From Pleurocapsa sp. FMAR1 (lineage in GTDB: Bacteria; Cyanobacteriota; Cyanobacteriia; Cyanobacteriales; Xenococcaceae), in NCBI RefSeq assembly GCF_963665995.1, contig NZ_OY762512.1, positions 1,178,001-1,242,000 on the forward strand: a stretch of DNA of 64,000 bases. The letters run 5' to 3'. The translations under genes were made by a program, and so were the position numbers. A model generated the notes under the pieces. The model had not been told where the DNA came from, made no database searches, and saw only the letters and a list, made by a program, of their open reading frames with translations. Of this stretch, positions 54,030 to 63,587 are shown in pieces; position 1 is the first letter of the stretch, and the number at the start of each line of letters is the position of its first letter.

Positions 54030-54491
54030 TTACACAGCAGAAGATTGCTCATTTTTAGTTTTAGATACTGTTTTAGAAAGGGTTAGCTTTGTGCCATCCC
54101 TATTCCAGTGTACGCAGTCAAAAACCTCGTGCAGAATTGAAAAGCCTCGACCATTTTCAGCTTCTTCTTTTGGTAATTGTGTAGCAATACTGTGGTAACT
54201 GTTAAGACATTCATGACCTTTAGCAAATCCGCTTCCTTCATCTGCAATTACCCACGAATATTCTTGGTTAGTAATTACAAACTTGACAATAATAGTTTTA
54301 CTGGGATCGAGCTTATTACCATGTTTGGCTGCATTAACTAAGGCTTCTTGTAGTCCTAACCTTACTTCTGCTCGCCATTCTAAAGGTACGCTTGCTAATA
54401 GTAAATCGAGAACAGGGCAGAGATAAAGTGTTGAAGTGAAGCTCAACGTACTCCACTTGCTTCTATTCCAGGGAATAGGAATGGCAATCAC
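54030..54491 (-). CDS. RsbW-like anti-sigma/serine kinase ATPase
   Basis: The GHKL ATP-binding fold is visible: N-box RLGLQEALVNAAKHGNKLDP, G1 box IADEGSGFAKG and G2 box ENGRGFSILHEVFDCVHW. This arrangement is typical of RsbW/SpoIIAB-type kinases that phosphorylate anti-sigma antagonists or bind sigma factors in partner-switching control. No antagonist or sigma gene is adjacent. 153 residues is a normal single-domain length. Confidence 0.85.
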   Translation of the reverse strand: MIAIPIPWNRSKWSTLSFTSTLYLCPVLDLLLASVPLEWRAEVRLGLQEALVNAAKHGNKLDPSKTIIVKFVITNQEYSWVIADEGSGFAKGHECLNSYHSIATQLPKEEAENGRGFSILHEVFDCVHWNRDGTKLTLSKTVSKTKNEQSSAV

Positions 54492-55029
54492 TAATTTGTA
54501 CCTCTAGGTTAAATTATCGGATTTTTGCTGTTAAAAACTTATGTTTGTAGCTTTACTAGCATTCAAACTTTAGAATTACGAAAGTTGCTCATGGTAGCTA
54601 ACACAGTGCTTGAATGTATTAGTACTTGTGCATACTTTCTATAAAAATTATCTTTAACAATTTATTCCCTGAAATAATTCGCTTAGGTCAGTGTTTAGTT
54701 TAACAGCTAAAAGCATATTGTTCCTCTTAAGGTTTTTTGAGTAATCACTATATCCGCAGATACTATTGATTATACTAAATTTCGGAACAAAATTATAAAT
54801 AGAACAACGCAAAACTGTATATGGCGAGACATTGAATCTAAATTATTTTATTTTATATATATTAAAAAAAATAAAGCGTTGCTGAATATGTAATGCTAAA
54901 TCACATTTTTATTTACCTATTTGCAAATTAAAATTACTCAAAGGCTAAAAGCTAAAAGCTAATAGCTAATAGCTACAAACAGAAATACATTGTACGTCAT
55001 TAATTAAATCAGCAACTCCAAAAATAAAC
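54492..55029. other. Gene-free spacer with AGCTAA-type repeats
   Basis: 538 bases without a gene. Near its end GGCTAAAAGCTAAAAGCTAA is followed by TAGCTAATAGCTAC (about 54940-54975), a short tandem repeat that may form a weak hairpin. The RsbW-like promoter should lie at its left side. Confidence 0.45.
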
Positions 55030-56391
55030 TTATGTCCTGCTTAGAATTACATAACACTCAACATGAGTAGTTTGAGGAAAAAAGTCAGCAGGTTGAACAT
55101 ACACAGGTTGATAAATACCTGATTGAGACAACAACTTAATATCTCTAGCCAAGGTTGCAGGTTTACAGCTAATATAAACAATTCTAGATGGTTGTAAATT
55201 AAGTAATGCTTCAATCACCTGAAGATCGCATCCTTTTCGGGGAGGATCGAGAAAAAAAATATCTGGCTGTGGCTCAATTTGCTTAATGATGTTTTTGACT
55301 TTACCTGTGCAGAAAGTAACGTTGTCAATGTGGTTAAGTAGAGCATTGTTTTGAGCCTGTTGAATTGAAATAGGATTAACTTCTATGCCCTTAACCTGCC
55401 TTACTTTCTGTGCCAAGGGTAAGCTAAACGTACCAATGCCACAATAAGCATCGATAACAGTTTCATTCCCTGTCAGGTTCAACTGATCGATAATTGCCTG
55501 AAATAACAATTCGGCTGCATGAGTATTAACCTGAAAAAAAGTATCCGCAGCAATTTCTAGCTCTACTCCTGCAAAAATTTCTCGCAGATAAGATTTACCT
55601 GTCACAGTGATAGTTTTTTTGCCTAAAATAGCATTGGTGCGATCGCTATTAATATTTAAGCATACTCCCACGAGTCCAGGATATTTATCTAGCCAGATTT
55701 GCGCCTGTTCTTCTAAACCCAAGAGATTTTGCTCTGTTGTCACCAGAGTAAGTAACATTTCTCCTGTGTTGATACCAATTCTTAGAGAAAGATGTCGTAA
55801 CTTCCCTCGATGGCTAGCTTCATTGTAGATTGACCAACCTCGTTCTTGAATATCTTGCTTAACTTCTCTAAGTAATGGATGCAAACGCTCATCCTGCACA
55901 GGACACTGATTTAGATTGACCAACTTATGACTACCCTGTCGATAATAGCCAGCTTGAACTTGTCCTGTAGTCGATCTAGCAAGAGGATAAGTAGACTTAT
56001 TACGATAGTTGAGAACATTTGATGTATGCAGAATTGGCTGTACTTCAATATCAGACAAACCCCCAATACGTTGAAAAGCTTGAATTATTTGCTGACGTTT
56101 GGCTTCCCTTTGATAGACTGGATCGATATGTTGCCACTGACAACCACCACATTTGTCAGCTACTATACAATTGGGGCGTATACGGTGGGTCGAGGTTGCC
56201 AATAATTGCTCAACTCTTCCCCTAGCAAATTTAGCTTTAGATTGGATTATTTTAGCGCAAACGCGATCGCCCGTAACTGTATTCGGCACAAAAACAACTC
56301 TACCTTCATGCCTGCCTACTCCTTCACCACTAGTATTTAGGTCAGTTATTTCTAATTCAACTGTTTGACCCTGCTGCAATTTTTGATTCAT
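55030..56391 (-). CDS. rlmD: 23S rRNA (uracil-1939-C5)-methyltransferase RlmD type
   Basis: Order: an N-terminal TRAM domain (TVELEITDLNTSGEGVGRHE), a cysteine cluster for [4Fe-4S] binding (C75, C81, C84 in NCIVADKCGGCQWQH and C in NQCPVQD), then the SAM fold (VIDAYCGIGTFSLPLAQKVR, FLDPPRKGCDLQVIEA) with the catalytic cysteine in YISCKPATLARD. The family methylates U1939 (RlmD/RumA) or related uridines in 23S rRNA; cyanobacterial members could also act on U747 or tRNA U54. The iron-sulfur cysteines are all present. Confidence 0.9.
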   Translation of the reverse strand: MNQKLQQGQTVELEITDLNTSGEGVGRHEGRVVFVPNTVTGDRVCAKIIQSKAKFARGRVEQLLATSTHRIRPNCIVADKCGGCQWQHIDPVYQREAKRQQIIQAFQRIGGLSDIEVQPILHTSNVLNYRNKSTYPLARSTTGQVQAGYYRQGSHKLVNLNQCPVQDERLHPLLREVKQDIQERGWSIYNEASHRGKLRHLSLRIGINTGEMLLTLVTTEQNLLGLEEQAQIWLDKYPGLVGVCLNINSDRTNAILGKKTITVTGKSYLREIFAGVELEIAADTFFQVNTHAAELLFQAIIDQLNLTGNETVIDAYCGIGTFSLPLAQKVRQVKGIEVNPISIQQAQNNALLNHIDNVTFCTGKVKNIIKQIEPQPDIFFLDPPRKGCDLQVIEALLNLQPSRIVYISCKPATLARDIKLLSQSGIYQPVYVQPADFFPQTTHVECYVILSRT

Positions 56392-56706
56392 TTATTAAGA
56401 ATAAATTATTTAAGCCAAGATGTTTGATTCCCTTCAAGCTTGTTTAAAACAATTAATCTTAGTTGTTGTTTTCTCACTATTAATTATCCAGCCAAGTTGC
56501 GCAATTACAGCCACCGATATTCTTCTTTAACAAAGTTAGAGTAAAATAAGGCTTCAAACAAAAGCATCAATGGCTTTGATACTAAAATTATAAATAAAAG
56601 TTAAACAATATCTAATTACATCGTCAATAAATGCGATTTTGAGCAAGAAGGATATGATGATTAACTCCACCATATCCTCTCTTTGTCTTTGTCTGCTCTT
56701 TATCTA
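56392..56706. other. Spacer between GH9 and rlmD
   Basis: 315 AT-rich bases between two minus-strand genes. It should carry the rlmD transcript's upstream GH9-side end; no gene, terminator or strong promoter is recognised. Confidence 0.35.
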
Positions 56707-58497
56707 TTAAAAACCAACGCCGTTAGCATCAATACCAACTAAGTGATCCAATTGACTTTCAGAAAGAGCATTGCCACCCAGGTTGTCATACTGCTGAATC
56801 AAAGCAGAAGCCAAAGGCGCATTGTAACTAGTACCCACTTCATTGGTGATCGCATCATCACGGCGGTCATTGTAAGAATAATCATCCGCATAACGAGGGC
56901 CACCCACGACTGCACCGTAAAGAATATGTTCGGCTGGCGCTGTTGGGTTGCCACCCTGGTTAGGAGAAGAACCTCTGTGGTGAATATGCTGAGGATAGTT
57001 CTTGCCAAATCCAACCACGTAGCTAAAGTTATTTGGATTATCACCCAGGATATAATCTATTTGATTATTAGCAAACTTGCTGTAGCGAGAATCCTCTTTT
57101 ACCGTGTCGTTATAAAGCTGTGCTAAATATGCAGTAGCACTAGTTACAGGAATCGAACCCCATTCAGCACGATGAGCAAAACCACCCGCCGTATATTTAA
57201 TATTGCTGTTGCCATTGACCCAGTTATTTAACCAACCTTCTACCTGACCTTTAAAGAAAGGATCTTTACTTTCTTGAGCCAAAATCACTCCCGCATCATA
57301 AGAATGCTCATCTGCTGCGGATGACCAGTCTCCTAAACCACCAACTTTAGTTTTAAAGTAGTTTTCCGCTTTATTTAAGTAAGACTGTTGTTTTGTAGCT
57401 TTGTATAACCAGGCAGCACCAGAAGCTAACTCATCTCCAAAGCCACCCCAGCTAGTATAGAAAGGATTAGCCGCAGCGACTGAATCTGAATATTTGCCCT
57501 GATAAGTTTCGGCAAACTTATATAGCTGCTTGGCATTGTTGAGTAATTTATCGGCATAGGCGTTATCTACTCCACGAAACAGCATCGAAGCTGATGCTAA
57601 AGCACTAGAAGTCAAGGCAGCTACATCAGTCCCAGGATGGGCTGGGTCAATCGCAAAAGCTCGGCGGGTAGTATGTTGTTCTACCGTCTCTGGCGCCCCC
57701 CAGTAACCATGATCGTTGGCAACACCGCCTTGTCCGACTTGAACCCAAAGTTTTGAAGTTTTACCACCACTAGTTTCATGTGCCTTGAGGAAATAATCTG
57801 TTCCCCACTTGACTGCTTCTAAGAGTTCGTCAAACTGTCCTGCCTGTTTGTAAGCATCCTTATACTCCACCCCACCCCAAGCCAGCATATTAATTGAGGC
57901 TGCCATGGGTTGACCAAATTTGACGTGATCGCCTGCATCGAAATAACCACCTTCTAAATCGCGACCAACGGTGCTACCGTCATGAACTGTAGCATCACCA
58001 CGCCATTCAATACGGTTGTCTGCTCCTAAGTCTCCAGAGCGATTGGCTTCCCAGAAGAGGAAGTTTTTTTGTAGAGCTTCACCGTAAGCGAATTTACCTT
58101 TTTGTGCCACCGATTTACCTGTCTGACTGGTCATAGATGTATTGGGGGTTGTTGCTTTGGGAGTAGTAGATATTGGGTCAAGCAGATTGCTATCGAATTG
58201 AGGTGTTAAAGCTTTTTTGCCGTTGTCGTCAACGATGAAGATTGGAGCAATGGACTGTCCTTTGCTTAAACTTGCCTGATCGTTTTGACCGCTAATTGTG
58301 TATTTACCATTGCCATTGTTGACGAGATCGACACCATAAGCAGCAGATATGCTGTAGGGAAGTTTAAAATCTAGTTTCCAATCTTTAGCATTGGATTTTG
58401 CTTTTAAACCTAGCTCTAATTTGTAGCCACCGTTCCAATCTTCAGTTATCGAAGCATTGGTGTTGAAAATTGAGTTGGATATTTTGTTAGTAGCCAT
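56707..58497 (-). CDS. Family 9 glycoside hydrolase (endoglucanase) with CBM2-like domain
   Basis: Residues 1-110 resemble a CBM2-type cellulose-binding module (ITEDWNGGYKLELGLKAKSN, VNNGNGKYTISGQNDQASLS). A Thr/Ser linker leads to the GH9 catalytic domain: YGEALQKNFLFWEANRSGDL, the base aspartates in GGYFDAGDHVKFG, YVVGFGKNYPQHIHHRG, and the acid Glu in DDAITNEVGTSYNAPLASAL. It should cleave beta-1,4-glucan internally. There is no Sec signal peptide at the N-terminus (MATNKISNSIFNTNASITED), so export by a type I system or an intracellular role must be considered. GH9 genes are uncommon in cyanobacteria. Confidence 0.9.
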   Translation of the reverse strand: MATNKISNSIFNTNASITEDWNGGYKLELGLKAKSNAKDWKLDFKLPYSISAAYGVDLVNNGNGKYTISGQNDQASLSKGQSIAPIFIVDDNGKKALTPQFDSNLLDPISTTPKATTPNTSMTSQTGKSVAQKGKFAYGEALQKNFLFWEANRSGDLGADNRIEWRGDATVHDGSTVGRDLEGGYFDAGDHVKFGQPMAASINMLAWGGVEYKDAYKQAGQFDELLEAVKWGTDYFLKAHETSGGKTSKLWVQVGQGGVANDHGYWGAPETVEQHTTRRAFAIDPAHPGTDVAALTSSALASASMLFRGVDNAYADKLLNNAKQLYKFAETYQGKYSDSVAAANPFYTSWGGFGDELASGAAWLYKATKQQSYLNKAENYFKTKVGGLGDWSSAADEHSYDAGVILAQESKDPFFKGQVEGWLNNWVNGNSNIKYTAGGFAHRAEWGSIPVTSATAYLAQLYNDTVKEDSRYSKFANNQIDYILGDNPNNFSYVVGFGKNYPQHIHHRGSSPNQGGNPTAPAEHILYGAVVGGPRYADDYSYNDRRDDAITNEVGTSYNAPLASALIQQYDNLGGNALSESQLDHLVGIDANGVGF

Positions 58498-58620
58498 AAT
58501 GAGTAACTTTGAGTAACTTGTTTTTTTTGTTGAACTTGTTACCTTTATAAAAGCTTTACATACCTTTCACAGTGACTTCATAACTTCTGCTGTGTAGATC
58601 TCGATCACAATTGAAGATTG

Positions 58621-58664
58621 AGCGCGAGAGATGGCGAGGAAACCTCGCCATCTCTAATCGCGCT
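58621..58664. repeat. Strong GC hairpin between the methyltransferase and GH9 genes
   Basis: AGAGATGGCGAGG (58627-58639), AAA, CCTCGCCATCTCT (58643-58655), extended by AGCGCG and CGCGCT on the flanks. It is an extremely stable palindrome lying after the methyltransferase and before the GH9 start. It may stop methyltransferase transcription without a T-run. Confidence 0.75.
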
Positions 58665-58752
58665 GTTGAGGTGAGTTTTTGATGCTCTCTAATCCTTGTT
58701 TTACGTGAATCTTATCAGGCTGCTCGTTTGAAAAATTTTGAGAAAAAAATGT

Positions 58753-60354
58753 TTATTCGTTGAATTTGACCAGCGTTCTACGAGCGATCGCTCTAGTCTC
58801 TAACTTATGATATTGCTCGGCTTGAGACATTTTAAAATGTAATAATTCGGTTTGAGAAAGACAGTATATTTGCTGGGGTCTAACTGGGATAAATTCCATT
58901 GCCTTAATAATCTCTTGGGCGACTGCTTTGGCTAGCAGAGGCGGAACAGAATTACCAATCTGCCGAAAGCCATGCCATTTAGTAGCATGAAGCATAAACC
59001 AATCAGGATAGGAATGCAGCCGTGCAGCCTCTCTAACGGTAATACAACGGGGGGTAAGGGGATGAATGGGGCGAGGAGAAGTAAACGCACCATGATTGCT
59101 AGCCGTACCTGCCCTCAAGGTTGTACACAGACCGTTTAAATCTAGACGATGAAAATGACTAATGCGATCGCTTGTTCCCGGAATAGTTGCCGCAAACCTG
59201 GCAATAGTTTGGTTGGTGTGTTTGGTACGGCGACTACAGGTTAAAAGTTCGGGTTTACATTCACGCTTCTTGCTCAACCAAGGGGACGCTGGAGCGTCCC
59301 GACAGCTTCGCTGGCGAATCGGCGAAGCCGATTGCCGCAGGTAGCTCAACGGGGATTCCCCGCGCAACGCTTCTTCGCGCTGATAAGCGTAATCATCGTC
59401 AACTAAGGTTAGATTACGCAATTTACTAGCATATTCACTAGGTTGACCATAATCGGCTATTACCCAATCTCGTAGCTCTAATTCTGGATAATTATTAGCT
59501 TCTGGAAGATCGCCAATAGCATCTTGTACGGTTGGAGTAGGTGGCAAACCCCGATATTTTTCTTGAAGCGATGGCTGCACAACGCTTCGCGTTGAGTACA
59601 GCGCATCCGCGCCATCGTCTGCGGAGCACAAAGGCGTGAGCCGCATGTCTGGCAAAGCTTTGCTTTGCGTTCCAGCGACGCTCTGGGCTGTACCCAGCCC
59701 TGCGGGGTGACCCCCAAGACCGCCTCGCTTCGCTTTTGCTTTTAAAGAAGAATCTAGGGCTTTTTGAATTAAAGGTTGGGTTAAAGGTTGAGGATAATTT
59801 GGTAAGGTAAAACCCTGCCGACAGCCAAGGAGAAATAATCGACGACGATTTTGCGGGACTCCATAATGGGCAGCATTTAAAACCTGATAGTTTTCAGTGA
59901 CTTGATAGCCATAACTTTTAAACTCTTCAATTATGGTCTGGAGAATTTTTTGATGTTTGCCGATGGTAATTCCCCGCACATTTTCCATTACAAAAAATTT
60001 AGGATTTAAATCCAAAACCAGCCGCAGGAAATGAGACACTAAGGAATTGCGATCGTCGTCAAAGTTCCGTTTTCCCATCATGGAAAAGCCTTGACAGGGA
60101 GGGCCTCCAAAGACTACATCAATATCGCGATCGCCAATTGTTGATAATTCTCTAATTTCTCTGCCAGTGATTTCAGTAACGCTTTTGCAAATGGTCGTCC
60201 AAAAAGGAAAATTATATTCGTGGACGCTGGCATGAATTGGATCTAATTCTACTGCTGCTAAAACATCAAATCCAGCTTGTTCAAAACCGAGGGTCATTCC
60301 TCCCGCGCCAGCGAATAAATCTACAGCTATTGGTCGTTGATCATTAGTAGCCAT
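58753..60354 (-). CDS. C5-cytosine DNA methyltransferase carrying two GC-rich repeat insertions
   Basis: All main C5-methyltransferase motifs are present: VDLFAGAGGMTLGFEQAGFD (I), GGPPCQGFSMMGKRNF with the catalytic C87 (IV), FVMENVRG (VI), NRRRLFLLG (VIII), TVREAARLHSYPDWF (IX) and IGNSVPPLLAKAVA (X). Residues about 206-262 and 328-363 are encoded by GC-rich palindromic DNA and look unlike the protein (RGGLGGHPAGLGTAQSVAGT), yet the frame stays open. The second lies by the target-recognition region. No restriction enzyme gene is adjacent, so it is probably solitary. Its sequence recalls cyanobacterial CGATCG methyltransferases, which would match HIP1; that link is inference. Confidence 0.88.
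   Translation of the reverse strand: MATNDQRPIAVDLFAGAGGMTLGFEQAGFDVLAAVELDPIHASVHEYNFPFWTTICKSVTEITGREIRELSTIGDRDIDVVFGGPPCQGFSMMGKRNFDDDRNSLVSHFLRLVLDLNPKFFVMENVRGITIGKHQKILQTIIEEFKSYGYQVTENYQVLNAAHYGVPQNRRRLFLLGCRQGFTLPNYPQPLTQPLIQKALDSSLKAKAKRGGLGGHPAGLGTAQSVAGTQSKALPDMRLTPLCSADDGADALYSTRSVVQPSLQEKYRGLPPTPTVQDAIGDLPEANNYPELELRDWVIADYGQPSEYASKLRNLTLVDDDYAYQREEALRGESPLSYLRQSASPIRQRSCRDAPASPWLSKKRECKPELLTCSRRTKHTNQTIARFAATIPGTSDRISHFHRLDLNGLCTTLRAGTASNHGAFTSPRPIHPLTPRCITVREAARLHSYPDWFMLHATKWHGFRQIGNSVPPLLAKAVAQEIIKAMEFIPVRPQQIYCLSQTELLHFKMSQAEQYHKLETRAIARRTLVKFNE
59266..59364. repeat. GC-rich repeat insertion inside methyltransferase (B)
   Basis: Contains GGGACGCTGGAGCGTCCC, GCTTCGCTGGCGAATCGGCG and GGGGATTCCCC palindromes. 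Encodes residues about 331-363 of the methyltransferase. Confidence 0.7.
59569..59739. repeat. GC-rich repeat insertion inside methyltransferase (A)
   Basis: Contains CAACGCTTCGCGTTG, GGGCTGTACCCAGCCC and CTGCGGGGTGACCCCC hairpin words. Encodes residues about 206-262 of the methyltransferase. Confidence 0.7.
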
Positions 60355-60588
60355 TGCTTACCTCTGGAGGGATCTTTAGGGCCTAGTTTGATTAGCCAAG
60401 AAATTTGCTCTATTTTCTCCGCTCAATCTAAGATTTTAGTCTGATTAACCTCAAATTGTGTAGATATAGCAATATCAACTGTGCTTAAGACAATATGAAT
60501 CGTCAGGGCGATACTGGATTTATCTCGCTCTTAATTTATGAGATGATTAAAGGTTATTAACAGATTGTAAAGACAAAGGAGCTAGAGT

Positions 60589-60924
60589 ATGGCAGATATT
60601 CAATTTGCTAAAGGCGTAACTGAGAAGGTAGTCCCCAATATTAAGGTTACTCGTTCTACAACAGGAAATACTGGTACGGCTACCTTTTATTTTGAAGATC
60701 CTCAAATTTTGCGCAAGGAAAGCACTGAGGAGATTACAGGTATGTATCTGATTGATGATGAAGGAGAAATTGTCAGTCGCGAAGTAAAAGGTAAATTTAT
60801 TAATGGTGAAGCTAGAGGAATAGAAGCCGTTTTGATTATGAAATCAGAAGAGGAGTTTGAGCGTTTTGTTCGCTTTATGGACAAGTATGCTGAAGAAAAC
60901 GGACTAGGATTGGATAAACAGTAA
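60589..60924 (+). CDS. psb28: Photosystem II assembly factor Psb28
   Basis: The 111-residue protein ([80 protein letters not shown]) matches Psb28 over its full length. Psb28 binds the cytoplasmic face of PSII assembly intermediates near CP47. AAAGGAG precedes the ATG by 9 bases. Confidence 0.96.
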   Translation: MADIQFAKGVTEKVVPNIKVTRSTTGNTGTATFYFEDPQILRKESTEEITGMYLIDDEGEIVSREVKGKFINGEARGIEAVLIMKSEEEFERFVRFMDKYAEENGLGLDKQ

Positions 60925-61038
60925 TTTATTCAAAATTTTAGCTGAAAAAGTCCAAATAATTGCTACAAACTGGGAAACTTTCGTTAGTAAGGCGAAATTT
61001 CCCTTGATTATTTTCAAGTCTATTGCGCTTAATACGCC

Positions 61039-61542
61039 ATGATTCCTCATCCCGATCCTGAGAATATAACTTTAAATTGTGCCGTGATTACGGTAAGCGA
61101 TACTCGCACTAAAGAAACTGACAAAAGTGGTCAGCTAATCCAGCAACTGTTAACAGATGCTGGTCATAAAATAGCAATTTACGCCATTGTTAAAGATGAG
61201 CCTGAAGATCTAGATGATTGGCTCAATAAGTTAGATACTAATTCAGAGTTGAAGGTAATTATCTTTAGTGGCGGTACGGGAATTGCACCTAGAGATACAA
61301 CTTATGATGTAGTCACTGACTGGTTAGATAAGCCAATTCCTGGTTTTGGTGAGATATTTCGCTATCTAAGCTATCAAGAAATTGGCTCTAGAGCGATCGC
61401 ATCCCGTGCCGTGGCAGGTGTTAAAAATCAAAAGCTAGTCTTTTCGTTGCCTGGATCTGCAAATGCTGTAAAACTCGCAGTTAGCCAACTTATCTTGCCA
61501 GAACTAAATCATTTAGTGAGGCAAATTCAGGGCAAAAAATAG
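61039..61542 (+). CDS. moaB: Molybdenum cofactor biosynthesis protein MoaB/MogA type
   Basis: The MoCF-binding fold is shown by NCAVITVSDTRTKETDKSGQ, then IIFSGGTGIAPRDTTYDVVT and the C-terminal FSLPGSANAVKLAVSQLILP. MogA/MoaB adenylates molybdopterin before molybdate insertion; some MoaB proteins are inactive in this step. 167 residues is normal. It stands alone between psb28 and map. Confidence 0.92.
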   Translation: MIPHPDPENITLNCAVITVSDTRTKETDKSGQLIQQLLTDAGHKIAIYAIVKDEPEDLDDWLNKLDTNSELKVIIFSGGTGIAPRDTTYDVVTDWLDKPIPGFGEIFRYLSYQEIGSRAIASRAVAGVKNQKLVFSLPGSANAVKLAVSQLILPELNHLVRQIQGKK

Positions 61543-61587
61543 TTTAATTTTGAGTTTTGAGGCAATCTAACAATATAATCTACGGAT

Positions 61588-62451
61588 TTAAACCAAATTG
61601 CGATCGCTCAATACCTCATAACCATCTTTGGTGACTAATACGGTATGCTCAAACTGAGCCGATAAATTATTATCTACGGTAACTACTGTCCAGCGATCGC
61701 GTAATGTCCGAGTATGTTTAGAACCAGCGTTGAGTATGGGTTCTATTGCTAATGTCATTCCTGCTTTTAATTTAACGTTGGGCATCCGCTTAGTACGATG
61801 ATTAAATACGGACGGTGCTTCGTGCAGATTTTTGCCTACACCATGTCCTGTATATTCTTCTACCACACTATAGCCATTAGCTTTTACATGGTCTTCTACC
61901 GCCCCTGCAATATCTAATAGATGATTACCTGCTTTTACCTGTTCGATTCCTTTATATAAAGCTTCCTCAGCAACTTTGATTAACTTTATAGCATCTTTAG
62001 AAACTTTGCCGACGGCAATAGTAATGCAGGAGTCGCCATGAAAGCCATCGCAATAAGCACCCGTATCTACTTTTAAGACATCTCCGCGACGAATTACTTT
62101 TTTATGGTTGGGAATACCGTGTACCACTTCGTTGTTAACGCTAGCGCAAATCGAAGCAGGGAAGCCATAATAACCTTTGAAGCTTGGGGTTGCGCCCATC
62201 TCACGGATACGTTTTTCGGCATATTCATCTAAATCAGCAGTCGTCATTCCAGGCTTAGTCATCGCTTCGATTTCAGCCAGGACTGTTGCTACAATCCTGG
62301 CTGAACGTCGCATTTTCTCTATTTCAGGTTCAGATTTAATCTGAATCCCACGCGGGTTGCGATTTAGTACAGGAAGTCCATTTGATGTAGTTGTCTCTCG
62401 ATCAGAGCTTTTTTTAGATTTAGGAAAGAGAAGATTAGTAATAATATTCAT
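61588..62451 (-). CDS. map: Methionine aminopeptidase, type I
   Basis: The pita-bread fold is clear: [40 protein letters not shown] (His), [20 protein letters not shown] (metal Asp pair), [19 protein letters not shown] and [12 protein letters not shown] (metal Glu), GQFEH-like [11 protein letters not shown]. It removes the initiator methionine co-translationally. An N-terminal extension of about 30 residues precedes the core, without an SH3-binding zinc motif. Confidence 0.95.
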   Translation of the reverse strand: MNIITNLLFPKSKKSSDRETTTSNGLPVLNRNPRGIQIKSEPEIEKMRRSARIVATVLAEIEAMTKPGMTTADLDEYAEKRIREMGATPSFKGYYGFPASICASVNNEVVHGIPNHKKVIRRGDVLKVDTGAYCDGFHGDSCITIAVGKVSKDAIKLIKVAEEALYKGIEQVKAGNHLLDIAGAVEDHVKANGYSVVEEYTGHGVGKNLHEAPSVFNHRTKRMPNVKLKAGMTLAIEPILNAGSKHTRTLRDRWTVVTVDNNLSAQFEHTVLVTKDGYEVLSDRNLV

Positions 62452-62517
62452 TAAATAGCTTTTTTATATATCTTTAAAAAGTATATCGCTTGAGAGCAAC
62501 TATTAATCAGTAATCAA

Positions 62518-63447
62518 TTATGTATGTTCTCGGTATGCTGCATAAACTCCCTGAACGTTATACCAGTTGAGAAAAATGCGGGCTACCTGTTCGGCAAGTT
62601 GAGGTTGTCCACGGCTAATTAGCCATTGTAATAAAGGTTCAAGAGTACGTTCATTTAACTTTCCGCCTAATGATAATACTGCCCAAAGAAGACGATGTAA
62701 AAACGTCATTTGAATCATCATTTTGACATCCAAAGTTGGATGTTTTTGATAGAAAACAACTCCCATTTTTCCTCTTTGAATTTCTTGTTCTATCATTTGA
62801 GGAATTTGTTCTAAACTAAAGGCAGGATGCCAATGATAACCAACAGCTTCGGGACACTTTATTAATTTTAGATTTAGTTTTTTCAAACGCACTCCAAGCT
62901 CTAAATCTTCCCAGCCATAGAGTTTAAAACCAGTATCAAATAAGCCTGCTTCTGACAACCATTTACGAGCGATCGCAACATTACCTGTAGCGAAATAGGC
63001 TGCGGAAAAATCAGTTATTTTATAAGGTTCAGAAGTAGGATTTTCAAAGTTATTAGTATTAATTACTGCACCATAGGTAAACAGGCGATCGCTTTTAATT
63101 TCTTGTTTACCTTTGACTAAAGCATTTGCGTGGGACTGAAGAAAACTATTGGTAACTACTAAATCACTATCGATAAAAACTATAGTGTCCCCCTGCGCCT
63201 TTTTGACCCCTAAATTTCTTGCTGCTGCTGCTCCTTGATGATTTTGCTCAAATATTTTAACATGAGGAAATTGAGCTTTATTTTCTGTTAACCAACTCAA
63301 TGTTTTATCCGTTGAACCATCATCAACTAAAACTATTTCATAACCATCAATTTTATTATCAGTAAGCTCCTGTTTTTCTAAAGCTACAAGGCTTTTTTGC
63401 AGAATCGGTAAACGATTATATGTGGGAATTACTACACTGATATACAT
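62518..63447 (-). CDS. Family 2 glycosyltransferase
   Basis: The GT-A core is visible: MYISVVIPTYNRLPILQKSL, VLVDDGSTDKTLSWL (nucleotide site), GAAAARNLGVKKAQGDTIVF, then the DxD-type IDSDLVV and GLFDTGFKLYGWEDLELGVR with the catalytic ED. A C-terminal helical part (about 220-309) has no clear membrane span. It transfers a sugar from a nucleotide donor to an unknown acceptor, perhaps an envelope glycan or glycolipid. Confidence 0.88.
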   Translation of the reverse strand: MYISVVIPTYNRLPILQKSLVALEKQELTDNKIDGYEIVLVDDGSTDKTLSWLTENKAQFPHVKIFEQNHQGAAAARNLGVKKAQGDTIVFIDSDLVVTNSFLQSHANALVKGKQEIKSDRLFTYGAVINTNNFENPTSEPYKITDFSAAYFATGNVAIARKWLSEAGLFDTGFKLYGWEDLELGVRLKKLNLKLIKCPEAVGYHWHPAFSLEQIPQMIEQEIQRGKMGVVFYQKHPTLDVKMMIQMTFLHRLLWAVLSLGGKLNERTLEPLLQWLISRGQPQLAEQVARIFLNWYNVQGVYAAYREHT

Positions 63448-63587
63448 TAATAAGTAGGTTAGGCAAAATAAAGTTAACTATGACGATAAGAGGTCAGAGA
63501 AAGTATAGTACACGTAATAATGTTTAGCATGAGTAGGTTTGATTATGTCGAACTACTTAAGACCAAACTAAGTTTACCTAAAATAAC

